From: Exiguobacterium aurantiacum
Lineage (GTDB): Bacteria > Bacillota > Bacilli > Exiguobacteriales > Exiguobacteriaceae
Reading direction: 5' to 3'
Assembly (NCBI RefSeq): GCF_001766415.1
Contig: NZ_MKXO01000002.1
Coordinates: 62,001 to 126,000 of the forward strand
Length of the DNA stretch: 64,000 bases
Below the pieces are notes generated by a model, which was not told the origin of the DNA, did no database searches, and saw only the letters and a program-made list of their open reading frames with translations. Both the position numbers and the translations under genes were made by a program. Shown here piece by piece: positions 26,580-35,578 of the stretch (positions are counted from its first letter, which is position 1; each line of letters starts with the position of its first letter).

Positions 26580-27401
26580 TTAATAATAAATGGTCATCGT
26601 ATCGTTCCCGAGATGGCAACGCGTGCTCTTCCAGACAAACTCGGCGAGTGTCCACAGCGCCATGAAGCCGCTAATCGCTAACAACACTAACGCGTAGATG
26701 GGCGTCAATTGAATCAAAAACGACCATCCGAGCGTGAACAGGAGCGGTTGGATCAGGATCACGAAGCCGACATACACGAGAATGATGAGCAGTGCGAACA
26801 AGATGCGCCGTCCAATCGTCTGAAAGTGGTGACGGAAGCGCGTCAGTAAACCGAAGACGGCACCGGTCAGTAAGACCGGCAGCACGAAGGCGAAGTAATC
26901 GAGCGGATACGAGGTCGTCGGTGCACTGAACAGCCGTAGACTGAACAAGTCGTCCATGACGAGCAACAGGTTGGCGTAAGCGAACGCGAGCACCATGCCG
27001 AGCAGCCAGCCGAACTGGTTCCAAATGCGGCGAGACGATTTGATCGCCTCGATTTTTGTGTAGGCGAGAAACGAGACGTCACGCTTTTCGATGTCTTGGA
27101 GTTCGAGCTGCGTCTCGTTCAATCGCTCGACGGCCCAGTCGAACTCACGGTTCGCCTGTACCTTCTCATGCATTTTAAGTTCGCCCGACTGCTCGATGAT
27201 GGAGCGGTAACGACGACGATACTCGTCGTTCGTTTTTGGTTTTTCGATCAAGAACATCGCATAGGCGCGTGGGTCTTGACTCGTCAGGCCGTCGAGGGAT
27301 TGACCGCTTCTTTCTGCTTGTTGAATATACCCGGCCAAACTGTTGAGCAAGCGCTCCGCTGTTGAGTTATCGTCTAACAGTTCAGACAGATGTGTTCGCA
27401 C
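26580..27401 (-). CDS. DUF1129-like membrane protein
   Basis: Integral membrane protein, 273 aa from this start. A helical, charged N-terminal half (residues 1-125) is followed by about five transmembrane segments (WNQFGWLLGMVLAFAYANLLLV, YFAFVLPVLLTGAVFGLL, ILFALLIILVYVGFVI, LIQLTPIYALVLLAISGFMA). The layout resembles the DUF1129 family, function unknown. The GTG at 27401 has no ribosome binding site. The frame stays open upstream to a CTG at 27452, 6 nt after AGAGAGGA, giving 17 more residues, so the true protein may begin there. Confidence 0.72.
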   Translation of the reverse strand: MRTHLSELLDDNSTAERLLNSLAGYIQQAERSGQSLDGLTSQDPRAYAMFLIEKPKTNDEYRRRYRSIIEQSGELKMHEKVQANREFDWAVERLNETQLELQDIEKRDVSFLAYTKIEAIKSSRRIWNQFGWLLGMVLAFAYANLLLVMDDLFSLRLFSAPTTSYPLDYFAFVLPVLLTGAVFGLLTRFRHHFQTIGRRILFALLIILVYVGFVILIQPLLFTLGWSFLIQLTPIYALVLLAISGFMALWTLAEFVWKSTRCHLGNDTMTIYY

Positions 27402-27480
27402 TTGTTCGTAAAATTGCTGTACGGTCGGGTCGTTCGATACATGTGGGTTCAGGACAATTCCTCTCTTCTATATAAAATGG

Positions 27481-27894
27481 TCATACAGGCGGTTCGTCGT
27501 TATGGGAAAGTTTGAGCGATTCAAAGTCGCCTTGTTCGATGCTGCGAATCAAGATTTCACTTCCACCCATGTTTGTGGCGAGCGGAATCGAGTAGACGTC
27601 ACAGAGGCGCATCAATGCACTCACGTCCGGCTCGTGGGGTTGGGCCGTCAATGGGTCGCGGAAGAAGATGATCATATCCATCTCTCCACGGGCGACCGAG
27701 GCGCCGATTTCTTGGTCGCCACCGAGCGGTCCCGACTTAAAACAATGGACCGGAAGTCCCGTCGCTTCGGCGACACGTGTTCCGGTCGTTCCCGTCGCAA
27801 ACAAATGATGTTTCTCTAATATGTGAGAATAGGCTTTGACGAGTACGATTAAATCATCTTTTTTCTTATCGTGGGCAATCAGGGCGATGTTCAT
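27481..27894 (-). CDS. mgsA: Methylglyoxal synthase
   Basis: Converts dihydroxyacetone phosphate to methylglyoxal and phosphate, a glycolytic bypass used under phosphate limitation or sugar-phosphate overload. Length 137 aa, typical. Seen motifs: [52 protein letters not shown] with the catalytic Asp, and [23 protein letters not shown] precedes the start. It lies just upstream of the membrane-protein gene, with 28 bp between CTG start and mgsA stop, and may be co-transcribed. Confidence 0.96.
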   Translation of the reverse strand: MNIALIAHDKKKDDLIVLVKAYSHILEKHHLFATGTTGTRVAEATGLPVHCFKSGPLGGDQEIGASVARGEMDMIIFFRDPLTAQPHEPDVSALMRLCDVYSIPLATNMGGSEILIRSIEQGDFESLKLSHNDEPPV

Positions 27895-28118
27895 CTTGAC
27901 TCCTCCTTAAAAATACTTCTTCTTAATTCGTATCATATTTGAACTAGAAAGACACGCCTTGTTTCTTAAGGTAAAATTTACCTAAAAAATCATTTTTCCA
28001 GTTAATATTTATTCAAGGATAAGAATTGTCTATGTTTAGGCATATGAAAATGTTGGTATTTATAAAGGGAGTCAAATAAATAATAATCATTTCAAAAGAG
28101 ATTGGAGGAAGATGTCGG

Positions 28119-29891
28119 ATGAACGATACAACGTATAATTTCAACACGTTCATGTCTTGGTTGCCAGAGCTCTTGCTTGCACTTCTTGTCCTTGTCGTCG
28201 GTTTTATTTTGGCGAAAGTTCTGGAAAACGTGACGCGCAAAGCGCTACGTAAAGCACGCCTCGACGATCGTGTTGGTGTCAAGCAAGAAGGAGAGCCGGA
28301 GAAACCCGGAAAAGAAGAAAAGCGGTGGACACCTGAACGAATCATCGCGAAAGTCGTCTTCTTTGGAGTATTACTTCTCGCATTCTTAATCATCTTTGAA
28401 TTTATGAACGTGCCAGCGATCACGCAGCCGTTTAGTCAAATCTATGAAGGCTTCTCAGGTTTAATTACCGGAGTCGTCAAAGCAGGTCTCATTCTACTCG
28501 TCGCCTGGATTATCGCGACGCTCTTGAAGAAAGCGATTCAAATGGCGGGTCATCGCCTCAACTTGAGCAAGTTGATGGAGAAGACAGGTCAGGAGTCGAC
28601 AAGTGTCAACCAGACGAAATGGGTCGACACGGTCGCAAACATCGTCTTCTACTTGGTGTTGTTGTTAGCACTTCCTGCCGTCCTTGACGCGCTCGGTCTC
28701 CGAGGCATCAGTGGACCGTTTGAAGACTTGTTGAACAGCTTCCTCGCCTTCATTCCGAAACTCGTCGCAGCGGCACTCATCTTTGCGATCGGTTATATCG
28801 TCGCGAAAATTGTCCGCGATATTTTGACGAAGTTCTTGGAAGCGGCAGGACTCAACAAGTTTGCCGAGAAACTTCACTTGGCAGATTACGTGAAAGGGTC
28901 AAGCCTAGCGAAAGCGGTCGGTACGGTCGTCTTCATCTTGATCATGATCCCGGTCACAATCTCAGCACTTGAGGCACTCGACATTCGAGGCATCTCAGAC
29001 CCTGCCATCTCCATGTTGAACAATGTCTTGGCCATGATCCCGAACATCATCGTCGCAATCGTCTTGATTCTCGCTGGTGTGTTCGTTGCCAAATGGCTCA
29101 AAGGGGTGGTCGTATCACTTCTTGAGAATTTGGGCGTCAACTCGCTCGCAAGCAAGATGGGTCTCGGTGGACGTTCGACATCATCGACGTCGATTGCTCA
29201 AGTAATCGGCACGATCGTTCAAATCATCATCATCTTGTTGTTCGTGTCGGAAGCCCTGCAAGTCGCTAACCTCGACTTCATGGCCTCGCTCGCAACTGCA
29301 ATCTTTGCTTACTTGCCGATGGTCATTGCAGCCATCATCGTCTTGGCGGTCGGTTTCTGGCTCGCCAATATGGCAGAGCGTCTCGTCGGCAGCGTGCTCG
29401 TCGATGCGTCAGGTCAACCGAGCGTACTACGCCACGTCGCGAAGTATGCGATTCTCGGGATCGCCTTCTTCATGGCCATCAGTCAGCTCGGCATCGCACC
29501 GATGATCGTCAATACGGCGTTCCTGCTTATCCTCGGTGCTGTCGCCCTTGCGTTCGGCCTTGCCTTCGGTCTCGGTGGACGTGAAACAGCAGCTCGCTAC
29601 TTGAAAAAAGCTGAGAAGAGCATCGACGAGACGGAAGTATCAAAAGAGGGTCTCGAACAAGAGAAAGCACAAATGAATCAAGAAGCCGAAGCTGCGAAGC
29701 GACAGGCGAAGCAAGGTATCGATCAGTCGAAACGTGAAGCGGATCAAACGAAACAAGAGTTGAAACGTGAAACGAATCGGACAACGGATGTGACGAACGT
29801 GGACGGTCCAGAACCGAACCCGTTCCATGAAAACATCACGCCAGAAGATAACCGTTCACCCGACGACAACGAAGGTCCACGTCGTCCATAA
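28119..29891 (+). CDS. Mechanosensitive channel-like membrane protein (CmpX-like, conserved TM-helix repeats)
   Basis: Membrane protein of 590 aa with about eleven hydrophobic segments arranged as repeated units. Each repeat resembles the conserved TM-helix module found in CmpX-type proteins (LLALLVLVVGFILAKVLENV, FIPKLVAAALIFAIGYIVAK, MIPNIIVAIVLILAGVFVAKW, YLPMVIAAIIVLAVGFWLAN). The last one ends in GAVALAFGLAFGLGGRETAARYL, which resembles the MscS pore helix. A charged coiled-coil/disordered tail of about 95 residues follows (KKAEKSIDETEVSKEGLEQE onward). ATTGGAGGAAG precedes the start. Likely role: osmotic or membrane-tension response; not proven. Confidence 0.8.
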   Translation: MNDTTYNFNTFMSWLPELLLALLVLVVGFILAKVLENVTRKALRKARLDDRVGVKQEGEPEKPGKEEKRWTPERIIAKVVFFGVLLLAFLIIFEFMNVPAITQPFSQIYEGFSGLITGVVKAGLILLVAWIIATLLKKAIQMAGHRLNLSKLMEKTGQESTSVNQTKWVDTVANIVFYLVLLLALPAVLDALGLRGISGPFEDLLNSFLAFIPKLVAAALIFAIGYIVAKIVRDILTKFLEAAGLNKFAEKLHLADYVKGSSLAKAVGTVVFILIMIPVTISALEALDIRGISDPAISMLNNVLAMIPNIIVAIVLILAGVFVAKWLKGVVVSLLENLGVNSLASKMGLGGRSTSSTSIAQVIGTIVQIIIILLFVSEALQVANLDFMASLATAIFAYLPMVIAAIIVLAVGFWLANMAERLVGSVLVDASGQPSVLRHVAKYAILGIAFFMAISQLGIAPMIVNTAFLLILGAVALAFGLAFGLGGRETAARYLKKAEKSIDETEVSKEGLEQEKAQMNQEAEAAKRQAKQGIDQSKREADQTKQELKRETNRTTDVTNVDGPEPNPFHENITPEDNRSPDDNEGPRRP

Positions 29892-29904
29892 TCAGTGAAC
29901 TGAG

Positions 29905-29934
29905 CGAGTCTCTCTAGTGAGAGGCTCGTTTTTT
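29905..29934 (+). terminator. Rho-independent terminator
   Basis: CGAGTCTCTC pairs with GAGAGGCTCG around a 4-nt loop and is followed by six T. Confidence 0.9.
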
Positions 29935-30007
29935 GTGTTGTGAAAAAGGGTGATTTTTGGTCGATAAACAGAATGAGAGAAGTCAGTGAAGAATAGGAGG
30001 GGTCAAA

Positions 30008-31486
30008 GTGTTTGAACGCTTTCAAAATACGTTAATTATGAATTATATCATCGGTTCAGGGATCGCGGTGTTCGGTGTCGGGGGTCTGTTCATCTTCCAA
30101 ACGCTCGAACTGTCCCGTGCTGAAGTGATATCTTTATTTGCCATCATGGCGGTGTCGGGTGTGGTCATGATCAGTTTGGAGCTAGTCATGTATCGGCGTC
30201 ACATCCGGCCGATTCAGAGCGTCTTTCGAAGTGAGACGCCTAGTTACGAAGCGCTTCAACAGGCGTTCGATCAGACGAGTCACTTTCCGACGTTGACGGT
30301 GAAGCGTATACTAGGACCGCATTTATTTGGCCTTTCAGTGCCGGCGATGAGCTTGACCGCGTTGGCGATTCAACAAAACTGGATCAATTTGCCGTACCGT
30401 TTGATTGGAATGGCGGCTTTTGGGGCGGTATTGATCGCCATTTTACATGCGCTCATCGAGTTCTTCTTGACGTATCGGTCGGTCGAGCCGTTGTTGCTTC
30501 ATTTACAAGATCAAAGTGAGCAACTGTACGATACACCGCTCCAGGCGTCGTACCAGTCAATTAGCGTCCGGACGAAGCTTTTGATCAGTATGCTCGTCAT
30601 CGGGGTGTTTCCGGTCATGTTGTTCATTCTCGCTTCGGGCGTCCAACTGTCGACCGTCGAGCAAGTCGACGCATATTGGCGTTGGGCCGGGTTGATCTTG
30701 GTCGTGATCGTCGGTGTCGCGACGTTCAGTAGCCTGCTCCTATACGACAACATCAAGCGTCCGCTTGCCACGTTGACACAAGGGATCGAACAGCTCGATG
30801 CCGGCGAGCTGAAACCGATCGACAACCCGTACGCTGATGAGTTTTCGCAGCTGGTGAACGGGTTCAATCAGATGGTGAAGAACGTCAATGAACGTGAGGA
30901 AGAAAACGATCAACTGCTGAACAGCTTGTTCGTCTTGTTCGCGGCTACGCTCGACGCCCGTGATTCCTACACGGCCGGCCATTCGGAACGGGTTGCCGCC
31001 TATTCTGTCGAACTGGCATGTGCGTTAGGTTGGCCGCAGGCGCAGATTGAGCTACTCCGAAAATCGGCGTTGCTTCATGATATCGGGAAGATTGGGATTC
31101 GTGACGACGTTTTGTTGAAAGAAGGAAAACTGACAGACCACGAGTTCGCCCAAATTCAAGAGCATCCGACAATCGGGATTCATATTTTGAATCAGATCAC
31201 GTTGCCGGTCTCACTTCAGCCGCTCATGGCGGGTGTACGGTCACACCATGAACGAATCGACGGGAACGGCTATCCGGACGGATTGTCCGGTGAAGCTATC
31301 CCGCTCTTCGGCCGCATCATGGCGATCGCTGACGCCTACGACGCGATGACGTCAGACCGTCCGTATCGGCAAGGGATGCAAGTCGAGAAGGCGCTGTCGA
31401 TTCTAGAGAGCGGGCGCGGTACCCAATGGGACGCGGCGTTCGTCGATGTGTTCGTTCAGCTGCGCCGTGAGGCGTTGTCCGCCTAA
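30008..31486 (+). CDS. HD-GYP domain phosphodiesterase with membrane sensor and HAMP
   Basis: Predicted c-di-GMP phosphodiesterase of 492 aa. Four or more N-terminal transmembrane segments (about 10-50, 110-165, 190-245) lead into a HAMP linker (NIKRPLATLTQGIEQLDAGEL). The HD-GYP domain starts near residue 310: TLDARDSYTAGHSERVA, LLHDIGKIGIRDDVLLKEGKL, then HHERIDGNGYPDGLSGEAIP with the GYP signature, IADAYDAMTSDRPYR. All metal ligands appear intact. It starts at GTG 30008 behind GGAGGGG. A diguanylate cyclase lies at 53.5 kb. Confidence 0.9.
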   Translation: MFERFQNTLIMNYIIGSGIAVFGVGGLFIFQTLELSRAEVISLFAIMAVSGVVMISLELVMYRRHIRPIQSVFRSETPSYEALQQAFDQTSHFPTLTVKRILGPHLFGLSVPAMSLTALAIQQNWINLPYRLIGMAAFGAVLIAILHALIEFFLTYRSVEPLLLHLQDQSEQLYDTPLQASYQSISVRTKLLISMLVIGVFPVMLFILASGVQLSTVEQVDAYWRWAGLILVVIVGVATFSSLLLYDNIKRPLATLTQGIEQLDAGELKPIDNPYADEFSQLVNGFNQMVKNVNEREEENDQLLNSLFVLFAATLDARDSYTAGHSERVAAYSVELACALGWPQAQIELLRKSALLHDIGKIGIRDDVLLKEGKLTDHEFAQIQEHPTIGIHILNQITLPVSLQPLMAGVRSHHERIDGNGYPDGLSGEAIPLFGRIMAIADAYDAMTSDRPYRQGMQVEKALSILESGRGTQWDAAFVDVFVQLRREALSA

Positions 31487-31491
31487 ACGAT

Positions 31492-31523
31492 AACAGGTCT
31501 GTCTCCGCGGAGACAGACCTGTT
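31492..31523. terminator. Bidirectional terminator, 32-nt perfect palindrome
   Basis: AACAGGTCTGTCTCCG and its exact complement abut with no spacer. It lies between convergent genes. There are only three T on either side, so it may be a weak terminator. Confidence 0.75.
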
Positions 31524-31525
31524 TG

Positions 31526-31828
31526 TCAGATGAACGTTTCGACGACGTACACCCCGAGGATGCCGCCGAGCACGACGAGCATCAAGTTGACGCGCAGCAA
31601 GGCGAGCATCGTAGCGAAGACGCCTCCGGCCAAAGCTGACGACAGGCTGCTCGTCGAATAGAGGATACCCGGGAAAATCAAGCTCGCGAGCACGGCATAC
31701 GGTGTGAACAACAAGAAGCGCTTCAAGAGCGGCGGTAACTTCAAGTCGCGCAGCCAAAGGAGCGGCACGAGCCGCGGGACGTACGTGACGAGCGCCATAG
31801 CGAGGACGAGCAGGAACAGACTGATCAT
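31526..31828 (-). CDS. azlD: Branched-chain amino acid exporter subunit AzlD
   Basis: Small membrane subunit of 100 aa, three transmembrane segments, partner of AzlC in branched-chain amino-acid (or analogue) efflux. TYVPRLVPLLWLRDLKLPPLLKRFLLFTPYAVLASLIFPG is the AzlD signature region. It overlaps azlC by 4 bp (ATGA), so translation is coupled. Confidence 0.92.
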   Translation of the reverse strand: MISLFLLVLAMALVTYVPRLVPLLWLRDLKLPPLLKRFLLFTPYAVLASLIFPGILYSTSSLSSALAGGVFATMLALLRVNLMLVVLGGILGVYVVETFI

Positions 31829-32556
31829 GTTGCGCCCTCCTGTTCATAGAGCAGGGCACCGACCCCGGCGGCGACGATTGTCGCGATGATGATACTCAAA
31901 CCCGATGATAGCGGGATGAACGAGGCGACACCCCAATAGAGCACGACTTGGGTCACGACGGCAAGCGCCGCGACGACGATGACCGGTTTTCGCGTGAGCG
32001 ATGGGACGAGCAATCCGATGAACATGGCGTACAAGGCGATGCCCATGCTCGCCTGGACTGACTGGGGGAGGCCGAAAGCGAGAAATACGCCGATCCATGT
32101 CCCGACGTTCCAAGCGAAAAAGGCGATCAAGTTCAAACCGAGGACAAAATGGCCACGTGTCGCTTCGTTCCGAGTCGAGGCGACACTGAACGTCTCATCG
32201 GTCACCCCGAACGCGATGGCAGCCAGGAAACGGTTCGAGGTTGTTTCGATCCGTTGCGACAGCGAGGCCGACATGAGGAAATGGCGCAAGTTCAAAATGA
32301 ACGTCGTCAAGACGATCTCCCAATACATCGAACCGGCCATGATCAATTGAATACCGATGAATTGGCTCGCACCGGCAAAGATGAATAACGACATGGCCAA
32401 CGTGATGACGTTTGGCATGTCGAACGATTTGGCGAGGAGACCAAACGCGATCGCGATCGGAATATAACCGACCGCGACCGGGATACCGGCGCGCATCCCG
32501 GAGCGGAACGCGTCTTGGTTGGATAAGGGAGTAGCTTGCTGGATCGGAGTCGCCAT
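31825..32556 (-). CDS. azlC: Branched-chain amino acid exporter subunit AzlC
   Basis: Membrane protein of 243 aa. The AzlC motif set is visible: GIPVAVGYIPIAIAFGLLAK, FIFAGASQFIGIQLI, TTFILNLRHFLMSASL and FGVTDETFSVAS. The start is ATG 32556 with AGGAGGAGA upstream; an in-frame TTG at 32574 would include that site. No Lrp-type regulator (azlB) is beside it. Confidence 0.93.
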   Translation of the reverse strand: MATPIQQATPLSNQDAFRSGMRAGIPVAVGYIPIAIAFGLLAKSFDMPNVITLAMSLFIFAGASQFIGIQLIMAGSMYWEIVLTTFILNLRHFLMSASLSQRIETTSNRFLAAIAFGVTDETFSVASTRNEATRGHFVLGLNLIAFFAWNVGTWIGVFLAFGLPQSVQASMGIALYAMFIGLLVPSLTRKPVIVVAALAVVTQVVLYWGVASFIPLSSGLSIIIATIVAAGVGALLYEQEGAT

Positions 32557-32669
32557 CGGCTCTCCTCCTTTCAAAATAGGTGATGTCCATTCATTCGAGA
32601 CGAAGGAATGGTTTCCTGCTCAAACGATTAAAAAATAGGGTATAGATAGGCGATAAGGAGAGTGAACAT

Positions 32670-33371
32670 ATGAGTCGAGCCGAAGAATTTATCGCATCGT
32701 ACCATCGGATTGAAGATTATTTGAGCCGTGAGATGGGGGACGGACAACATTTCAGCTTCAGCAACATGGTCAACCGTCTCGCTAAGCATAATCCGATCAT
32801 CGAACGCTATAAAGAAGATTTGCACCAAATGAGCCAGTTGCGCAACGCGATCGTCCACGAGCGGCGAGAGCCTGATTTCATTATCGCCGAACCGCACGAC
32901 TCGATCGTCGAGTTGATGCTCGAAGTGGAGCGGGAGCTGTTGCACCCGCGTCAAGTCATCCCGCTGTTTCGTAAACTCGTGACGACGTTTAATGCCGATG
33001 ACGCGTTAGTCGAGGTGCTCGGTGAGATTCGGGATAAAAACTATTCCCAGTTCCCGGTCTATAACACTGACGGCTCGTGGCGCGGGTTATTGACAAAAAA
33101 AGGAGTGACCAGCTGGCTCGCCGAGACAATCGACGGCCCGCATGTGTCACTCGAGGGCGTTCAAGTTAAAGACGTACTTCATCACGATCCGCACCTTCGT
33201 CGTTACCGTTTCGTTGCGAAGGAGACGTCTGTCATCGAGGCGCATCAACATTTCATCAACATGAAAGACGGTGTGCGCCTCGACGCGCTCTTGATCACCG
33301 AGACCGGGGAAGAGAGTGACCCGCTTCTCGGTATCATCCGACCGCAAGATATTTTATACGTGATCGGTTGA
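32670..33371 (+). CDS. CBS-domain protein
   Basis: Cytoplasmic protein of 233 aa. The N-terminal 95 residues are helical with IERYKEDLHQMSQLRNAIVHERREPDFIIAEP, a feature of a small conserved family. Residues about 95-230 form two CBS motifs (VEVLGEIRDKNYSQFPVYNTDGSWRGLLTKKGV and FINMKDGVRLDALLITETGE) that likely bind an adenosyl nucleotide. Function unknown. It overlaps the convergent monooxygenase gene by 18 bp at the 3' end. Confidence 0.82.
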   Translation: MSRAEEFIASYHRIEDYLSREMGDGQHFSFSNMVNRLAKHNPIIERYKEDLHQMSQLRNAIVHERREPDFIIAEPHDSIVELMLEVERELLHPRQVIPLFRKLVTTFNADDALVEVLGEIRDKNYSQFPVYNTDGSWRGLLTKKGVTSWLAETIDGPHVSLEGVQVKDVLHHDPHLRRYRFVAKETSVIEAHQHFINMKDGVRLDALLITETGEESDPLLGIIRPQDILYVIG

Positions 33372-33689
33372 GGCCATGTGCTCGATCGCGACCTCGTATT
33401 GGGTGACGGTATTTCCGAGGACGACGGGCTTCACTTCAGACGTGCCGTCGTCCCGTTTTTTATGGGCGTGTTTATAGGCACCGCTGTCGCGCCAGTTTTC
33501 AAAGCTCGCAGCGTCGCGCCACGTCGTCATGATCACGACTTGATCTTTCGTTTCGTCAGACGTATCGGTCAATACTTGCATGCGGATAAATCCGTCCATC
33601 GTCTCGATTCCTTTTGTCGTTTGGAACCGGGCTTTGACCGCATCGACTTTCCCTTTTTCAACATCTAGTTTGTTCATCACAATCCACAT
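33354..33689 (-). CDS. Heme-degrading monooxygenase, IsdG-like ABM family
   Basis: Small cytoplasmic protein of 111 aa, ferredoxin-like ABM fold. The N-terminus MWIVMNKLDVEKGKVDAVKARF, FIRMQVL and YKHAHKKRDDGTSE follow the IsdG pattern; the His in KHAH aligns with the heme-ligating His of IsdG. GNTVTQYEV closes the domain. IsdG enzymes open heme to release iron. I start at 33689, behind GAGGAGG; the ATG at 33719 would swallow the site. The heme role is inferred from motif, and a general monooxygenase cannot be excluded. Confidence 0.75.
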   Translation of the reverse strand: MWIVMNKLDVEKGKVDAVKARFQTTKGIETMDGFIRMQVLTDTSDETKDQVVIMTTWRDAASFENWRDSGAYKHAHKKRDDGTSEVKPVVLGNTVTQYEVAIEHMASTDHV

Positions 33690-33768
33690 CGAGATGTCCT
33701 CCTCTGCAAATTCGTACACGTCTAGTATACATGGGGCACCTCGCTTCCTAGCGACTAGATGCTCGGAC

Positions 33769-34608
33769 TTAGCGTTTGGCCCACCAGTCTTCGAACGTCC
33801 AGTTGTTTTGCTTCATCGTCGTCGCTTCCTTCACACCGACATAGCGGAGATGCCACGGCTCATAGTTGTAGCCGGTGATCTTTTCTTTCCCTTTTGGATA
33901 GCGAACGATGTAACCATAGCGGTGAGCGTTCTGGATCATCCATTTGCCTTCAGGTGTCTGATCGAACGAGGCGTATAGTCCCATCCGCATCTGTTGACTC
34001 GTCATATCGACGGCAAGCCCGGTTTGGTGCTCACTGTGGCCGGGACGAGCGACATACATCGAGGCATAGGCCGTGCCGCGAGCGTTGACCCAATAATTGT
34101 AGAGTGATTTTTGCGTGGCGTAGGACCGGTACGCGCTCAATGCGTAAAGCGTGTGTCCTTGTTTTCGGCCGTCATAGTAGAGACGAGCGAGCGCGTGCGC
34201 CGCCTCGGCAGCCATGAGCGTCCGTTCGCTTCCTTTCGCATAGACGGTCGGGATGGTGAGCGTGACGAGTTGACGGGACCGATAGGACGCGGACAGGCCA
34301 TGTTGCTTGTTGACGAGCCGCAACCGCTCCGTTGACGTGAGTTTCGGGATACCGGCCTTTAGATTGCTCGATGGTGTGAAGTAGCGGGTGCTCCCGATGT
34401 AGACGTTCGACCAGCTTCGATTGTACGTTGTGTAACGGACGGGTGTGTTGGTGAGGAGTGTCTTGGCGACCGGTGACGATTGCATGGCCCGCCAGTATAG
34501 TTTCGTCGTCTTGATCGTGTAGCCGGGCTGAGGCGACGGGGTGGCGGCATAAGTAGACGAGGCGGTGAAGACGAGTACGAGGATGAGCAGCAGGCGGATG
34601 AGTTTCAT
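33769..34608 (-). CDS. Secreted D-alanyl-D-alanine carboxypeptidase, VanY family
   Basis: Exported zinc peptidase of 279 aa that trims the terminal D-Ala from peptidoglycan stems. A signal peptide (MKLIRLLLILVLVFTASSTYAA) and a roughly 75-aa SH3-like segment lead to the VanY domain. Zinc and catalytic motifs are GHSEHQTGLAVDM (His and Asp ligands) and EPWHLRYVG (catalytic Glu region and third ligand His). YALSAYRSYATQKSLYNYWV is the conserved substrate-side block. ATG 34608 follows AAGGGGGT. No vancomycin-resistance genes are nearby, so housekeeping is likely. Confidence 0.88.
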   Translation of the reverse strand: MKLIRLLLILVLVFTASSTYAATPSPQPGYTIKTTKLYWRAMQSSPVAKTLLTNTPVRYTTYNRSWSNVYIGSTRYFTPSSNLKAGIPKLTSTERLRLVNKQHGLSASYRSRQLVTLTIPTVYAKGSERTLMAAEAAHALARLYYDGRKQGHTLYALSAYRSYATQKSLYNYWVNARGTAYASMYVARPGHSEHQTGLAVDMTSQQMRMGLYASFDQTPEGKWMIQNAHRYGYIVRYPKGKEKITGYNYEPWHLRYVGVKEATTMKQNNWTFEDWWAKR

Positions 34609-34815
34609 TAGGACGACCCCCTTATGCATGGATAGTTTTCCTTTCCCTTTTTTTGAAATGATGAAAAGACGAGTGATTAGGGAATACTCAAACGACAGTC
34701 TCCGTCTCGTGACCCGATAGATGTACTGCCCCAGCCCGATGTGCCGGGGGGCTTAAACGAAGTAAACTGATTGTATAGACAAGAACTGTGCAACAGAAGA
34801 GAGGAGTGGACGCAT

Positions 34816-35034
34816 ATGGAACTTATTTTTGGCTTACCGTTGTTATTGCTCGTCCTATTCTTTGCCTTTTTGTATTTCAATATCAAAGGGTTATCGAATA
34901 TGTGGAAAGACTACAACCGGACGAAATCGATGATCCCGCTCGGTTTTTTCATCATCGCGATCCTCGGAATCTTTACCGGGGTTTGGACGTGGCTCGTCAT
35001 TTTGATCTACTACGCCGTTCGTCCGAAAGAGTGA
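34816..35034 (+). CDS. Small membrane protein, 72 aa
   Basis: Two transmembrane segments (FGLPLLLLVLFFAFLYF and IPLGFFIIAILGIFTGVWTWLVILIYY) joined by a basic loop. I do not recognise the family. ATG 34816 follows GAGGAGTGG; upstream in-frame starts lack a site. A strong terminator follows, so it is a single gene. Confidence 0.72.
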   Translation: MELIFGLPLLLLVLFFAFLYFNIKGLSNMWKDYNRTKSMIPLGFFIIAILGIFTGVWTWLVILIYYAVRPKE

Positions 35035-35038
35035 TTTG

Positions 35039-35068
35039 ACACCGTGTGCGAAAGCGCATGGTGTTTTT
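35039..35068 (+). terminator. Rho-independent terminator with GAAA tetraloop
   Basis: An 11-bp stem (ACACCGTGTGC and partner) is capped by GAAA and followed by TTTT. Confidence 0.85.
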
Positions 35069-35093
35069 GGTATACTGGGGACGAGGTGTTGTC

Positions 35094-35561
35094 ATGGAGA
35101 AGTTGATCAAGGCGTGGTTCATCATCACGCTCATCACATTTATGTTATTCAAGCTCGGTGAAACGATGACGGCCGCCTATACGGAGCCAGCGGGCGAAGG
35201 AAACCCGTACGTGCTCGTCTTGTTGGTTGGCTGGCCGTTCGTCTTGTTGTTCATTTGGATCACCGTCCGGCTCGCCAGGAGAACGGTCGCGTCGGTGAAC
35301 GGTCTCGCGCGGGTCGGTCTCTTCGCCGGGAGCATATTGATGGCGGGGATCGGTCTATACGTGAACTTCGGGCAGGCAAGTTCGTTGCGGGACGGGATAC
35401 GAGCTTCTGAAAATGCGGCGTACGCGTCGGGTTGGAACCAGTTCACGAACATCATTTACGCGAATCAACTGACGTTTTTCGTGCTGACAGTCAGCTGTAT
35501 GGCGCTCGGCATCGTCGTCTCATTCGTAACTTCAACTAAAGACGAGGAACAGCTCAAGTAG
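35094..35561 (+). CDS. Hypothetical four-TM membrane protein
   Basis: Membrane protein of 155 aa with segments KAWFIITLITFMLFKLG, YVLVLLVGWPFVLLFIWITV, ARVGLFAGSILMAGIGLYV and TFFVLTVSCMALGIVVSF. No family recognised. ATG 35094 lies 5 nt after GAGGTG; the longer frame to 35046 would begin in the preceding terminator. A TATACT box at about 35071 could be its -10. Its last codons form one arm of the following terminator. Confidence 0.68.
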   Translation: MEKLIKAWFIITLITFMLFKLGETMTAAYTEPAGEGNPYVLVLLVGWPFVLLFIWITVRLARRTVASVNGLARVGLFAGSILMAGIGLYVNFGQASSLRDGIRASENAAYASGWNQFTNIIYANQLTFFVLTVSCMALGIVVSFVTSTKDEEQLK

Positions 35562-35578
35562 CCGTTCCTCGTCTTTTT
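35541..35578. terminator. Bidirectional terminator
   Basis: GACGAGGAAC and GTTCCTCGTC (35541-35550 and 35564-35573) pair; TTTTT follows on the plus strand. The left arm overlaps the end of the membrane-protein gene, and the TAA of the convergent gene abuts the other side. Confidence 0.88.

Noticed and set aside
34677-34815. Small minus-strand gene between the VanY-type and 72-aa genes
   Set aside because: The frame has no ribosome binding site, overlaps the upstream signals of the plus-strand gene, and reads as low-complexity Ser-rich sequence.
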